64,000 nt of DNA from Salticus scenicus (GCA_963930645.1 CAWVNO010002511.1:466348-530347), one strand, 5' to 3'. Shown: positions 11,912-24,285, counted from the stretch's first letter. Made by a program: numbers and translations. Notes: generated by a model from the sequence alone, not told the origin.

Positions 11912-13945
11912 TTCATATATAAAAAAAACAGTGTCTGGATGTGTGTCTCCAGACAGCATAACACTAAAATGGTAATAAGGACAGTCATGTGATTCAACAC
12001 GAAGATACTTACTGAGATGTCCTAGTACATTATGAAGCCCAATTTTTCAAATTTTTCATCATTTTTTAATTAATTGAAACATGATAATAATAACCTTATA
12101 CTAACTTTAAATTAGTTGACAAACATATTAAAATTAAACGTGAATAATAATAATAATTATATGAGAACATCATTATAGCTTAAAAATTTTGAAACAATTA
12201 TTGATAAACGTTAATATATATATATACTTCATGATGCTAAAAACAAACAGCTATTAAAGGTTAGTTCTATTATAATTAATTTTTTCTAATTATTTTTTAT
12301 ATTTTTACTGTGAAATTGTAGGTAATAAACTGTCAATGATATCACATTTGACTGAATAGCACTCTAAACTCTACGAATCAAATTTTATTTTATAAGCTTT
12401 ATTTATCCTAGGCTTATTGCTTCCTAGGTGATTTTTTTTAACATGATTTATACAGATCACATAATGCAATGATCTCTATCCAAATGTATGGAAAAAAATA
12501 TAAATTATTTTAAAAGCTACTAAAAAACAGAAAAAGAAAAGCAGTTCTGCAGACTATGGAATATATTTTCCTTTACATTTATTGCCCAGAGGGGACAAGT
12601 TTTCACCATGGGTATCTTTTAAAAGAGCTTATCAATACCTTTAGTGTGATAGTGCCACCACAAGACTTTCTTCTGTACATTTTAATTATACACCAAAATC
12701 ATAAAATAGAAATTTATTAAATTATTTTCCATATAAATGTAGACGATTTTTATGTGACAGAGTTACATCACTACAGGAAACGAAGTTCTCAGATGCACAT
12801 TTCCCTCCCCCCCTAATTTATTACTACTATTATCAATAATTTATATTAATTTCACAATCATTGATTAACAATTATTAATTAACAATTAATTTTATAATTA
12901 CATTGTTTAAAATAACTCATTTTGTAGAGTTATATGAAATTTTGTTTTGTTCATGTTAAAAATTTAGAAATAATGGGATTACAGCACGACCTGTTGAACA
13001 ATTGATCGCCAAATCTAATCTGTATCAGTTTATGTCAGGTTTCAACAAAATTCCAAGTATGGTTAAATTTCATTAATTGGTTAATGAGATGCAGTGTCTA
13101 CTACATTAGTGATACACACACACACAGAGAGAGAGAAAGACTGACTGACAGACAGACATTTTCTAAAATCAGTTCAATCGTGATCAGAGCATCCTCAAAC
13201 GTGTAAATCCATCAAAACTGGAGTTTGAAACTTTTTACTAATTCAATACTTTCTCTTTATATGCATACGAAAAAGAAAAAAAAAAAAAGAAGAAGAAATG
13301 GCTGAACCACTGATCTGCGTTAATTTAAAACAACATTATCGATTTTTTCTTTCATTTTTGCCATAAAAAACTTAGCAAAAAAAAAAAAAAAAAATCTTAT
13401 TTTTACTGTCTTCTACGTTTGAAGGAAGTATTGGCTTTGTGAAAATTTTTAAACACTTTTTGATGTATTTACATGTTTTGAGATGTCCTGATCACAATTT
13501 GACTGCTTTTAGAAAATGTGTGTCTGTGTGTGTGTTACAAATTTTGTAGGTACTGTATCTCAAAACCCTTGAACGAAATTTGACGTTTGGAATTCGTTAA
13601 TTTTCAATATGGGTATCTTCGAAAGAACTCGTCAACACCTTTAAAATGAATTATCAAACCATAGATCAGTGATAATTTATACTATGTTATTGATTTTTTC
13701 CATTTTTAATGAAAAAATAAATAAATGAAATAATGGGAAGAAAATTCATTTCTTCTCATGTCTGAACAAAACTGATTTTCTTTTGGCATTTAATATTAAA
13801 CTACTTTCAGATAAAAATCGTCTGCATTCATCATGGAAAATAATTTTAATAAATTATAATTTAACAAATAATTTATATTAGGTAAATTTGTACAGGATTA
13901 TATAGAAGAAAGACTTGTGATGGCCACAGCATACTAGTTAATATG
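11912..13945. repeat. composite repeat, possible Helitron-like or foldback remnant
   Basis: The stretch starts TCTTCATATATAAAA and ends ACTAGT near 13938, loosely fitting Helitron TC...CTAG ends. Inside, about 12640-12765 and 13800-13930 are inverted copies (ccacaagactttcttctgta versus the reverse of agaagaaagacttgtgatgg; gtagacgatttttatgtgac versus the reverse of agataaaaatcgtctgcatt). Direct repeats also occur: atgggtatctt followed by aatacctttag (12609) and by aacacctttaa (13612). Two origins are possible and I cannot choose between them. Confidence 0.4.
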
Positions 13946-14345
13946 ATAAAAACGATGTTTTAAGAACTTTTGAATAGTAGCAATATAAAATTATACAATG
14001 CAAATAAATACCCTAATATGTATTACTAAAATTATAAATACTTTAAAAAAGTTATATACTTTTAAAAAGTTACAACCAAAGTAAACAATGAAATTTATAA
14101 TAAAGTTTTTGTGCTTAAATAAAAAGTAATTTCAAAGAATTAAAAAAAAAAAAAATGAATAATAAAAAAAAAACATTTGTCTATACTGCAAACAAGTTAA
14201 AAAAAAAAAAAAAAAAAAACTAAAATCCATAAAATTTTCAAATTTGCAGTCTCTGGTCCCAAGTGCTATGGATTTCTGGGAGTGGATTTCCTACTGCATA
14301 CACATGATATAGCTAAAATTAATCAACTGAGGGAAACAAACATTT

Positions 14346-14380
<35 letters not shown>

Positions 14381-14955
14381 ATTGCAGCAGGTAGCCAAAC
14401 AGTGGCCATTGTGATGGCTACCCGCAGCAAATTTATTAGTGGCTAATTCTTCAGTAGTAACTGACCATGCGGCCAGAGCTAATTTTGCCTTGTAAAGCTA
14501 ATGAATAAAAACTTTGTATGCAAACGCTATTAATTGAGAATCTTGCAACAGGGTTGTAGTGATTTAAATCAATTGATTTAAAAAGTAAAAAAATAAAAAC
14601 TATCACTGATTTAAATCACTTTTTTTACATATTAAAGTTAATGGCTTTAGTGGAATGAAACTGTACATCCAGCTTTTAAAAAATGTGGTTTTTAAATATT
14701 TCTTATAGAAATTTAAAAATATAATTTGTAAAATATAACAAAATATTATTAAACAAGCTAATATTTATATTGGATACCTTGACTTTAGATTCGTCTCTAC
14801 TAAGCAACATTGATAAATAAAAAAATAAATTATACCTTAATTTTCTTAATTATTTATACATTTTAACCATTTATTATATTTTAATTATTTATACAAGCAC
14901 AACCTTATGACTGATGTATGAATTATAAATATTTAGTTAGTGTAGAATTAATTGA
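13946..14955. other. AT-rich noncoding stretch with a GT microsatellite
   Basis: Poly-A runs near 14143 and 14199, and (GT)14 at about 14350-14377. No coding region, no inverted-repeat element seen. Confidence 0.5.
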
Positions 14956-14959
14956 TTAA

Positions 14960-15185
14960 CCCTCGCTTTCCCAAGATCATGGCATTACTGCAAAAAAATT
15001 GCTTTCAGGTGCCGCTTGGCACACTTGGCGAAAATCACCAGCACAACACCTTTTTATATCGTTTAGAAGTTGCAAAATTCCACTGGTTATGTTTGCTATC
15101 TGTGGCGAATTAACACACTTTTTGAATGAGGCGTGCTTAACTAGATTTCACAAAAAAAAATGACCCCATCTTGGGAAAGCGAGGA
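14960..15185. mobile_element. piggyBac-type MITE (TTAA TSD)
   Basis: TTAA at 14956-14959 and 15186-15189 flanks ends CCCTCGCTTTCCCAAGAT (left) and, reverse-complemented, TCCTCGCTTTCCCAAGAT (right), a 17/18 match. TTAA target duplications and CCC-starting termini are the hallmark of piggyBac elements. The 226-bp interior is noncoding. Confidence 0.85.
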
Positions 15186-15349
15186 TTAATATATATATAA
15201 TATGATAGTTTGTCTCTGCCAGCCTTGCAGTTGATATTTACAAAAGAAAACATTTTCTTGCTTATTTATAGTTCTCATATCAGTTTATATCTTTTAATAT
15301 TGGCACACATATTTTAAAAATAATGGCATATTTTACATTGTAGTGTTTA

Positions 15350-16085
15350 AAAAGCCCTGAAGCCCAGCATCTGACTTATGGCAGAGCATTCAGGGCACAT
15401 GCCTTGGGCCTTCAAGAAATTGCACCATACATTTAAAAAAATAGTTAGAATGAAAATTTTCTGTAATGATCGATAATTTTCATTTTTTCGTCAACAAATG
15501 GAAATAGTATTGTGCTGTGTGCCTCTTATTTGTCCTACCATATTTGAAAAAAAAAAAAAAAAAAAAAAAAAAATCAATACAAATAAAGTGATGTTAAAAG
15601 GGTAGGTATTTACAATCCTCTGGAATAAATTAAACTGTTGGCATGTTTGCAATGCTGTCTAATTTAGTGCATGAATCAGTTTACAGATAGTACATTGGCT
15701 TCATCATAAGTTACACTTTTTTGTTTATTGATTTTTTATCCTATAATATATAAAATACATTTTTTTTTTTAAACTAATTGTGAATATTTCCATTGTGTGC
15801 ACTATGGAAATTGATCATTGTTTGTATTATTTCGAACAATATATACTTTGCCGTAAAATGATAGTATGTTAAGTTATCAGTTATTTAAATATAGATAATC
15901 AGTGTTTAATCATTTGGTAAACTGTATAATCATGTGCAGAAAAAAATATTTACCTTTAAAATATCTTCTCTGTATAGATTAATAGAATAGAGGATTATAA
16001 ATATTAATGTTTCAGAAGAAAGGGCCCATTAAACATGAGTGCCCTAGGCCTCCGCAGGAATAAATCGGTCCCTGCTGAAGCCTCC
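15350..16085. mobile_element. diverged hAT-like nonautonomous element
   Basis: Left end ccctgaagcccagcatctga and right end, reverse-complemented, ggcttcagcagggaccgatt are inverted with gaps, and both are followed inward by a GGCAC-ATG...GGGCC segment. The interior is AT-rich and includes a poly-A run at about 15549-15573. Edges are approximate and no duplication was identified. Confidence 0.4.
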
Positions 16086-16825
16086 AAATTTTTTTTAAAA
16101 ACTCCATAACCATTAAATTTAATTATATATAATCAGTTACATACAGTTCAAGGCAGCTGTCACTGCTTGTTTAATGAATTGTCCCGACTCAATATAGAAA
16201 AGTTATGAGAATAAGTGAAAGTATTAAGATGGTAATGAAAATGTGAATTTTGTTAATGGGTATAGTGTGAAAAAATTTTCTTGATTCAAATTATATTAGT
16301 TTAGCCTAAATATAAGTTTTTTAAGATATCCTACTTTTTTTTTTCTTAACTCCTTATTCTCTTTATTTTGTTTGGGAAGTGTGAGTAAAAGTTCCCTCTT
16401 AATACATTGTTTCAGTTATGATGTCATTTTCCCTAATAAATTACCCTTTTCCAAAATTATTTTATCCGTTCCATAGCATGGATAAGATTTTAGTGTGGGC
16501 GAGGGTAATTCCCGATCAAAAAACACAAACATCTAAATAACTCTAAAAATATCACAATTGATGTTAACCAAATTTAGCATGGTTAAAGCTTTATCATGTG
16601 TTTATTCAATAAAATATAGACTTTGATTAAAATGTTTTAAAAGTTTGTTTAATTGAAAAAATTCATTGATCTGTAATTGCCCCAGCAACCGGGTAACTAT
16701 CGATCGCACCCCGACTCAGGGCAATTACCGATCAGGACATTTTTTGTTCAAATGATAGCTATATTGATTAATTTGGACTACAAATAATGTCATTTTTAAC
16801 ATAAACCTGATTTTAATTACATATT
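16086..16825. other. noncoding stretch with repeated GGGTAATTCCCGATC motif
   Basis: gggtaattcccgatca near 16505 and gggcaattaccgatcagg near 16718 are related direct copies around an AT-rich core, perhaps the remains of one element. Nothing coding. Confidence 0.35.
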
Positions 16826-16833
16826 ATCAGGAG

Positions 16834-17478
16834 CAGGGTTTAAACTGCCATTCATTTTTTTAGCATTTTGCTAAAAGGTATCATATTTTGCTAAAACAAG
16901 TCGGTCAGAATTTCGCTAAAATGCTAAAACTGGATAACTGTATAAAATATCTCTATATAATAATTCAGAATTTTATTTTATTTTATTTTTTTGTAATATT
17001 TGCAGGCAAAAACTACGAAAGGACTGAAATTATTGGGAATCCTTATTTATATAGTAATTTGGATTTATTTTTAATTTTCAATGATTGAATTTAAATGCAA
17101 AAATATTTAAAAGTATGTTAAAATTCAGAATTTGCTTCATAGAAGCATTTTTAGCACTAGTATTTCACGATTATCTACCACTACACTTTACTTGATTTTT
17201 AATTTGCTTTTTCATTTTACACATATGATATGAATACCTCTTTTTCCATTGATAAAATCAAAACATAGTTTCCCTGATTCATATTTTTAAAGTCACAAAT
17301 ATGGATGCTTGGTTAAAATCATCAATGAACAAAAGGAATAGAAAACAAAACTGAGGATAACAAAGCTAAGTAAAAGAAATCAATGGTATCCAAAGAATTA
17401 ACTTTCGAAAAAACTAAAATAGTGCTTGCCTATTTTCGCTAAAATGCTAAAGTAATTTTTTTGCCAGGTTAAACCCTG
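16834..17478. mobile_element. hAT nonautonomous element with 8-bp TSD
   Basis: Ends CAGGGTTTAAACTG (left) and GGTTAAACCCTG (right) are inverted; subterminal TTTAGCATTTTGCTAAAA and its inverse extend the similarity. ATCAGGAG is duplicated exactly at 16826-16833 and 17479-17486. CAGGG ends plus an 8-bp duplication are diagnostic of hAT. No transposase inside. It landed in the terminus of the element that follows. Confidence 0.88.
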
Positions 17479-17480
17479 AT

Positions 17481-17908
17481 CAGGAGTCAATCCATGTTTT
17501 AATTTTTGGGTCCCTTTTTTGTGAAAAACAAAATATTTTTGTGAAATATAAAATATTTTTGTGAAAAAGTAAAATATTGTGTAAAATCTTCAGTTTTTAC
17601 AATCACTTTATGTAATGTTTAATATCAAGTTAATAGAGTTTCGTTGAACCAAATTAAGGCATAAATTAAAAATAATACTGAAAATATGAAAACATTTAAT
17701 AAAAGGATCCTTTTTATAAAACAAAAAATCTTGTGAAGGGACTCATTTTATAAATTTGAATTTTGTGAAGGGTCCCTTTGTATGGATTTGAATTTTGTGA
17801 AGGGTACCTTTTTATGAATTTGAATTTTCTGAAGGGCCCCTTTTTACTGTGTGGAATTTTGTGAAGGAGCCGCAAAAGGGACCCAAATTTTGCCTGGATC
17901 GACCCCTG
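17481..17908. mobile_element. hAT-like element carrying a 33-bp minisatellite
   Basis: Left end CAGGAGTCAATCCATG and reverse-complemented right end CAGGGGTCGATCCAGG are alike, both leading to TTTGGGTCCCTTTT. About four to five imperfect 33-bp repeats (tttgaattttgtgaagggtc) lie at 17735-17870. The left flank once the 645-bp hAT is removed (...ATTAT) and the right flank (ATTAT...) may be a 5-bp duplication. This element is older than its neighbour, which split its left end. Confidence 0.7.
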
Positions 17909-17918
17909 ATTATAAATG

Positions 17919-17951
<33 letters not shown>

Positions 17952-18796
17952 AGCATAGTAGTTAATTTACTATTTTTATTTGTTTTGAAATTACATCCAA
18001 ACTTATTGGCAAAACACTTTATAACATTTAAAAGCATAATGTATATAGCATTACTGTCCTAATTTTATTATATATTTTATTTCAACCATGCATTTTTATT
18101 ATATCCTTAATAAATAAAACCATTTATTATTATTACAGTTTATTTTTTACTATGAAATAAAGATAAACTACTACGTTTTTGATATGAACTTTTCTTTGAT
18201 TTATAGTTAAGAATTGCAATTACCCATTAAAAATATTTCAGTTTTATTATATATTTTAATTTAAACATTTAGTTATAAAAAAAACCATTTACTGTTATTA
18301 CAGTTTTTTTTTACTATGAAATAAAGATAAAATAGTTGGCTTTCATTTGAACTTTTCTTTGATTTAATGTATTGAAGTTAACAGTTAAAAATAAATAACT
18401 TTTTATGTAACTGTATAATTTAAATCACAAGTGTGTACAATAAAATACAATTTAATTTATTAGCATTCAGTACAATACTTAGTAATCTTGATCTTAATTA
18501 GTCATTAGTCATGCTTACTACAAAATTTTGAAATAGCTTGAAAGATAATTTTGATTTTGATATGAAACCTATAACAAAACCGGTTTTAATTTTAAGCAAA
18601 ATACATATTATGATTTTTTGATGTGCATTAATGAATATATATTATAGATGCACACTACATATATGTACATTGATAAATATGTCTAAAATAATTTTAAACA
18701 TAGGTAAAAAAAAATCTGTTGTATAAATCAATATAGTTGTATAACCAGTATACTAAATTACAGAAACATTATTAACGTAATTTAAAAGCTTATATT
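17909..18796. repeat. AT-rich stretch with a two-copy tandem repeat
   Basis: A 28-base or longer T run near 17919-17947. A unit of about 165 bp is present twice (landmarks aaccatttattattattaca at 18118 and aaccatttactgttattaca near 18283, each followed by actatgaaataaagataaa and gaacttttctttgattta). No gene. Confidence 0.6.
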
Positions 18797-19184
18797 ATAT
18801 CTGTACTGATAAGTATAAAGGATTTAAGTGCATATTCTTGATTTTTCAGGAGACGAAAAATAAAGTTAAACTAACTAAAAACTAATGAGCAGAATCGATT
18901 AGGAAAAAGGGATTATGTTGATTTATACACTATATACCGTTAAGTGATTGTCAATCTTCATTTAATAAAGGGAAAAATTGAATTAAATATTTTATACTAA
19001 AGATTAATGCTAAATTTCTAACTTGAATCTTTTTTTACCAATGGATTTTCTCAAAGACTAAAGGACACGGATTTAAATCCTTTATACCAATTGATAGAGA
19101 ATTTTTTTCTGAGTCTGACTATGTACTTAACTCAAAATCGGCATTTTTGGACTTAAATCCTTTATACTTATCAGTACAGATATA
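18797..19184. mobile_element. MITE with perfect 34-bp terminal inverted repeats
   Basis: 18797-18830 and 19151-19184 are exact inverted copies over 34 bases (TATATCTGTACTGATAAG at the outer edge, GGATTTAAGT at the inner edge). The interior of about 320 bp is noncoding. TA at the edges would fit Tc1/mariner, but the flanks are too AT-rich to prove a duplication. Confidence 0.8.
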
Positions 19185-20582
19185 TAGTTGTAAAATAACA
19201 TAAAAAAAAAATAAAAAAAAAATAGAAATGTTGTGCCACTAAGAATCTAAGTAAAATGTGTGATTTTCAGAAACAATCTTTTTTCAAGATGCTTTTGTAG
19301 CAGTTTAATATATATTTTTATTTATTAATTTTCAGCAAAGATGGCGACTTTTTTTTATTTTGTACATTAAACTACAATGTTCTTGAATTGTTAACAATAC
19401 TCTCTAATTTTTGTTTAAGCATACTATTATAAGCTGGGTGAACATTAATTAACCTAGAAACACATTGATCGAGAATTACCGCAGTCCACCAGACTTTCTT
19501 TATTTCAATACATTATAGTACTACAAATTCTCAGGTTGAGTGGCTCGTACTACAGCATTTGTGACTGTTATAAGATTATTTCTTATATTATAATGATACT
19601 AATTTGAATAGAAATATTGGTAATAAATGCCTACATGGATTTTTTCTATCGGAATAGAATATTATTTATAATTTAAGTAAAATGATTGATAGTGTAAATA
19701 TTTACATATATATACATAAAAATACACAGAATAAAATACAAGTGTTGCACAATAATGTATGAATAGTTTTAAAAAATCATTAAAATCAAATAAATCTTGA
19801 TTTAAAAAAAAAAGAAATCTTGCAATGATTAGTACTGAGTTATATGCAGAAAGTCTTACTTATTAACTTGCAATTTAAACTGAAGGGCTGCTAGGAGACT
19901 GCAGGCCAAAGCTAGATTCCTTACATATTCATTAACATCTTAAATAAATAATCTGGGAAGAAAAATACAAAAGGCCAAAATTAAAAAAAAAAAAAAAAAA
20001 AAAATAGCTTATAAATATTGTATACAGGATGAAAAAGAAAAAAAAAAAAAAAAAAAAACATTTCAGAGTTTACATTCCAACTGTAGGAGGAAAAAACATA
20101 TCATGAGTAATAGTTTACATTTAATAATTACCTCCAAGAAAAATCTAATTTTTAAAAACAAAATTTAAGCCTAATCAAAAAATACCATCAACACGAAGTT
20201 ACAATTTTCATAGTTTACATAATGTTAACTGTAATTTTGAACTTTATATAAATATACGTATACACATGTGCACAGGAAGAATTTTTTATCTATCTACAAT
20301 AAAACAAAATTCTGCAATCAGAGAATCAGGTCTGGTATAATCAGAGATCAGGTCTGGTATAATAAAAAGAAATAATATAATTCATAAAATGTGCAAAATT
20401 TACATTTACAAAGGAGAAAGCATAACTCTTTAGCTACGGCATTGATTTAGTATTAAGTGTATCCCATTTATGGATTGTTAAATTAACAGTGTTGGCTCAA
20501 CTGTTTCTGCTATTGGTATTAACACATAAATAGCAGAAGACTAAAAATACCAATTTAAAATCATTAAATAAAAAGTGAGAGA
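19185..20582. other. AT-rich noncoding stretch
   Basis: Several A runs (about 19983-20003 and 20037-20058). No supported coding region or element. Confidence 0.5.
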
Positions 20583-20905
20583 ATGAGAAATTAATGGTTT
20601 GGCTTCTCTTCTAATTGTAACTTGCACATATATATTTAATATATGTGCAATAAATATAATATTTACAACATTTAGAAAAAAAATTACTCTTGAGAAAAAC
20701 ATAACTAAATTTAATAAATTAAAGAGTATACATATTGTAGATAAGAGATTCAAAACAGAGAAAGAGAAATTAATGGTTTGGCTTTTAATTGTAAATTGCA
20801 CATATATAATATTTAATATATATAAATATATAATATTTACAATATTTAGGAAAAAAATTACTCGTGAAAAATAAGTTAAAGAGTATACATATTCTAGATA
20901 AGAAA
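20583..20905. repeat. tandem duplication, about 180-bp unit
   Basis: gaaattaatggtttggcttt-type text starts near 20588 and again near 20767; both copies continue through tgcacatatat, aatatttacaa, aaaaaaattactc and aaagagtatacatatt. Short open frames on both strands here are by-products of the repeat. Confidence 0.7.
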
Positions 20906-21470
20906 ATCCAAACCAGTACAAGCAGTTCATTAGAAATCTTTGTTTATTCTCATTTTCTATGGTTCGTTCGAAAATTTCACTGTTATTATTGACATAAATT
21001 AACTTCAGAATTACTGAATTTCTCATACTTAAATAACAACTTTCATTAATGAAATCAATCTTATTTTTTTTTTTTTTTATAATTTGAGAGAGTTAAATAA
21101 AACTACAACAGTTTTAAAATAAATTTAAGCTTTCATGAACACATTTTTGCATTGTTTATCAAAGCTAATCAACTGATAAAGGCATGCTTGAATGGTTAAA
21201 AAGCAATGGAAATTCCGATTAAGTTTACAAGAAAATACTTCTACAGATATTTCCATTCCTGCTTAAAATAAAAGAAAGGTCCATTAGGCCATGTAATAAT
21301 ATTTATGGATCGATAAATCAATGGATAAGAAATGATACACAACAAACAAAAACTAAAACCACCCATGAAATTAAATTTTACAAATAATAAACCTTTTCAG
21401 GTATAATAAGCATTATTACATTAAAGTCAAATATCAGAAATGAAAATAAAATAAAATTATTTTAGATACT

Positions 21471-21593
21471 TACATATGACAATTATTTTCAGATCGCATT
21501 CACATTCTGTATAGAACAAGAATGTAAAATCGTTGTCACAAGCTTGGCGACGGTGGACAATACAGCATATATGACGATATCTTCGAAATCTAC
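21471..21593 (-). other. exon-like segment of unknown gene
   Basis: On the minus strand the segment is bounded by a good acceptor (GATTGTAG) and a strong donor (GTAAGTATC). Between them one frame stays open, giving about 40 residues including FRRYRHICCIVHRRQACDN and FLFYTECECDLKI. I do not recognise the protein. It sits next to a short GC-rich patch on the AT-rich background. It could be a host-derived exon carried in the 19.3-kb element, or chance. Confidence 0.25.
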
Positions 21594-21654
21594 AATCATA
21601 ACATTAATTATACGACGCAATTATTTCTTCTTTCGCATTTTCACATAATCATAA

Positions 21655-21790
21655 TCAAAATGACAACATGGCGGCGGGCGAAAGCGAAGCCACGGACGAG
21701 AGGAAAAGTGGAATGGTTGGTTGAATGCGCATGCCCAGTTGCTCGTTCCGTTTTAGTAAAAAGTACGCTGCATGCTTGTTGAATTCAACG
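21655..21790 (+). promoter_or_regulatory. GC-rich patch, possible promoter and short start ORF
   Basis: CpG-containing text (gcggcgggcgaaagcgaagc) stands out from the AT-rich surroundings. An ATG in good context (acaacATGG) at 21668 opens an 18-codon frame beginning MAAGESEATDERKSG. It lies between an exon-like segment on the minus strand and open plus-strand sequence, so a divergent promoter is possible. There is no direct evidence of transcription. Confidence 0.25.
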
Positions 21791-22243
21791 TAAAAGGACA
21801 CTTCATTGTGGCTCAATTGTGGAACACATTACTTCCAAGATATTTTTCTAATAATGTATGTCCAAATTTGGTTACTCACGACACATACTTTCAACATGAT
21901 GGTTGAATTTATGTGAACATGTGACAAAAATGGGATGTCAGTTCTCTGGAGGGACGTGTTTTCAACGTACGAGACGAGAAATGAACAAAATTTGGACGTA
22001 TGTGCTGTGTGGGATAGGATATCCTCAGAATAAAATGACATCCTGAGAATGTATTGTGAAAAGAATGTATTTTTAGGAATATTATTGTTGCTTATTGCTC
22101 TTATCTTGACCGGATTAGCTTCAGATCAAGATTTCTTAAAATCATTAGGGAAGCGATAAGGACGCCAAGCAGGAATGCTGTCCTCTTCGGAGGCAAAAAA
22201 ATGGCGGTGATGCGCCGGCCTATTATTTTATTTAGGGGCTCTA

Positions 22244-22560
22244 ACCTAAGACTACTATATAACAGGCTGAATCATTCGCCGCCATTTGTTCGTCAAGTCC
22301 GTCATTGTTAAAACTAAGACTATTGTATATGACTATTATATGAGACTATACAAGACTATTATATAATAGTCTTAGGTTTGGCAGTGACGAACTACCATAT
22401 AAGATTATTATATGAGACTATATAAGACTATTATATAGTAATCTTAAGTTAGCAAGTAGTTATATAGTAGTCTTACATAAACCCAAAGCAATTCTGGGAC
22501 CAATTTTATCGCATCCGATTATTCCGCCAGTTACGATATATTCGCAAGTGAATATCACCG
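22244..22560. repeat. cluster of AAGACTATTATA palindromes in block X
   Basis: Variants of TAAGACTAYTATA and its inverse occur about eight times. At about 22351 the text AAGACTATTATATAATAGTC plus TT is a perfect 22-bp palindrome, and the 22400s hold a near-perfect second one. The cluster is within the left part of X once the 19.3-kb insertion is removed (about 100 bp from the X terminus), so these could be subterminal transposase-binding sites. Function is inference. Confidence 0.6.
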
Positions 22561-24285
22561 TTTAAAAAAACGTGATAAACTGTTAACGCATCCTAAAATT
22601 CATCCATCGTCCATTACAGTACATGCGTTTGCTCATTTCTTTTATTTTCTAAAGTTTCTTGTATTTTGAATGTTAGCTTTTTACTATGTAGAATCAAAAT
22701 TTTAAGGATTTAAAACTGCAGATAAGTAATTAATTTATTTTTGTTAAGTATGAATGTATATATTTAAATTTTTGAATGCAGTGTAGAGTGTTTGTTTATT
22801 ACTTACTTTTTCAAATTTTGGAAGTTCTATGAAAAATTTTGTTTTCTGATGATGACGACGACGAAGATACTTTTTTTTTTTTTTTTGTGGTTTCTCTGTC
22901 CAGAAACATTTCGGAAAGAACAGACTTTTTTTCTCTGTATGGTGAAAAAAATTTTTAAATGTCGTTTTTGCCTTTCAAGAATTTGTGTATTGGATATATT
23001 TTCAGAGATTGAGTATCGTCTTTCATTCGAGACTGTTAGGTGAGTTAATTTTTACACTTCTCTTCTATTATTTTGTATAAAAATGAATTCTTAATTAGAT
23101 ACTCCGGATCTGAAGTATGTTTGAATGCCTCATCAAATGTAAACAAATGATGCACATACGCTAAAAGCCTGGTAAAAGTACTTATATTCCGTTGTTCTTA
23201 CATACAAATAATATTTATGTATTTATATATTCCCCGTACATATAAGGCATATTAGTGTTTTTACCTGAATATATTTCTTATTCCAATACCTCTTTATATC
23301 ATATGTTTATGCTGAGATATCTGTAAAGATCTTTTTCGAACAATGAAAATATTTTTGTAAACTTTTATTAAGTATTTTACTTTTCTAGGAAATTGTACAT
23401 TATCTTTTTATTACAGGAAAAAAATAAAAAAAAATAAGCCACACTTGTCCATATCAAATTATGTAATTGTCTGCAATATCGTGTAATTTAATTAAATATT
23501 TTCCTGTGGGAAAGTTTTCTTAACTTAAGAGTTTGTTTTTAAATCTACAAATGCTTTATAAATTAACTGCTATTATGTGTTTATTTTATTAGAAATGTTT
23601 TTAAAATTACAGCATTTCAGTTTAAATTTTTTATTACAATTCATTTTATTCTTAACATTTTAAACATTCATATCGTAGAAACAAACACTAACTATTTAGA
23701 ATGGTTACTGATTTAACTATATCCAGTTTATTTTTAAATGTTTTATTATTATTAACATTGATTTTTATTTGTTTTTGTCTTCACATATTTTTTTTAGTAT
23801 AATTTGTTACTGTCTAATCATCATTTTTTCTATCAACTTATTCTTTTGTTGTCTAAAACATTTTTAAAAAGAATGTAAATACAGTAATATTTACACCTAA
23901 TAAAAAATTTGAAAAATGAACTTTCATATCAGCTATAATGAACTTAATATCCTGTTTTATTTGCCTAAGGCAAAGTTTTGAAGTTTATTTAGAAGATGTT
24001 ACGAAATTAAGTTTTTCCAAGATTTGATAATTGTCACAATGTAATTTTTATTAAATCATGAAATGTAAAACAAATAAGGATATTTTCATAGTGATGCTTT
24101 TTAAAAGTGATAAAAGAATTTAAACAAAAAAATTGAAACAAACTATCTGGGACAGTGACTTAGTACCTGGTAAAATTTGATAAATATTTATCTGAGATTG
24201 ATAATAAATGCAATGTGCTTTTTATGAACCATGCAAAGAAAATAAGACTGGGGGGAGGGAATATTTATAATGTATGTGCATTTAG
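22561..24285. other. AT-rich noncoding stretch of block X
   Basis: A frame at 22792-23043 is low-complexity (F/K-rich) and unconvincing. No repeats of note and no RNA gene seen. Confidence 0.45.

Larger units (their letters stand above)
2914..22243 (+). mobile_element. 19.3-kb TIR element with 8-bp TSD, long relative of the THAP-exon elements
   Basis: The left end is TAAGGCTCCTATATATACGA and the right end is AGGGGCTCTA, flanked by the same 8 bp, ACCTAAGA, at 2906-2913 and 22244-22251. Both ends are homologous to copies A and B: the left over roughly 200 bp including a decayed THAP exon, the right over about 150 bp (for example GGCAAAAAAATGGCGGTGAT). The termini TAAGG and TAGAG fit the YARNG pattern of hAT elements, and 8-bp duplications fit hAT or P. 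Much of the length comes from later insertions inside it. No transposase frame is visible. Presence of both ends plus the duplication argues for one original insertion event. Confidence 0.75.

Noticed and set aside
20541..21026. 161-codon minus-strand frame resembling a membrane protein
   Set aside because: The hydrophobic look comes from AT-rich codons over a tandem duplication; both strands are open there.
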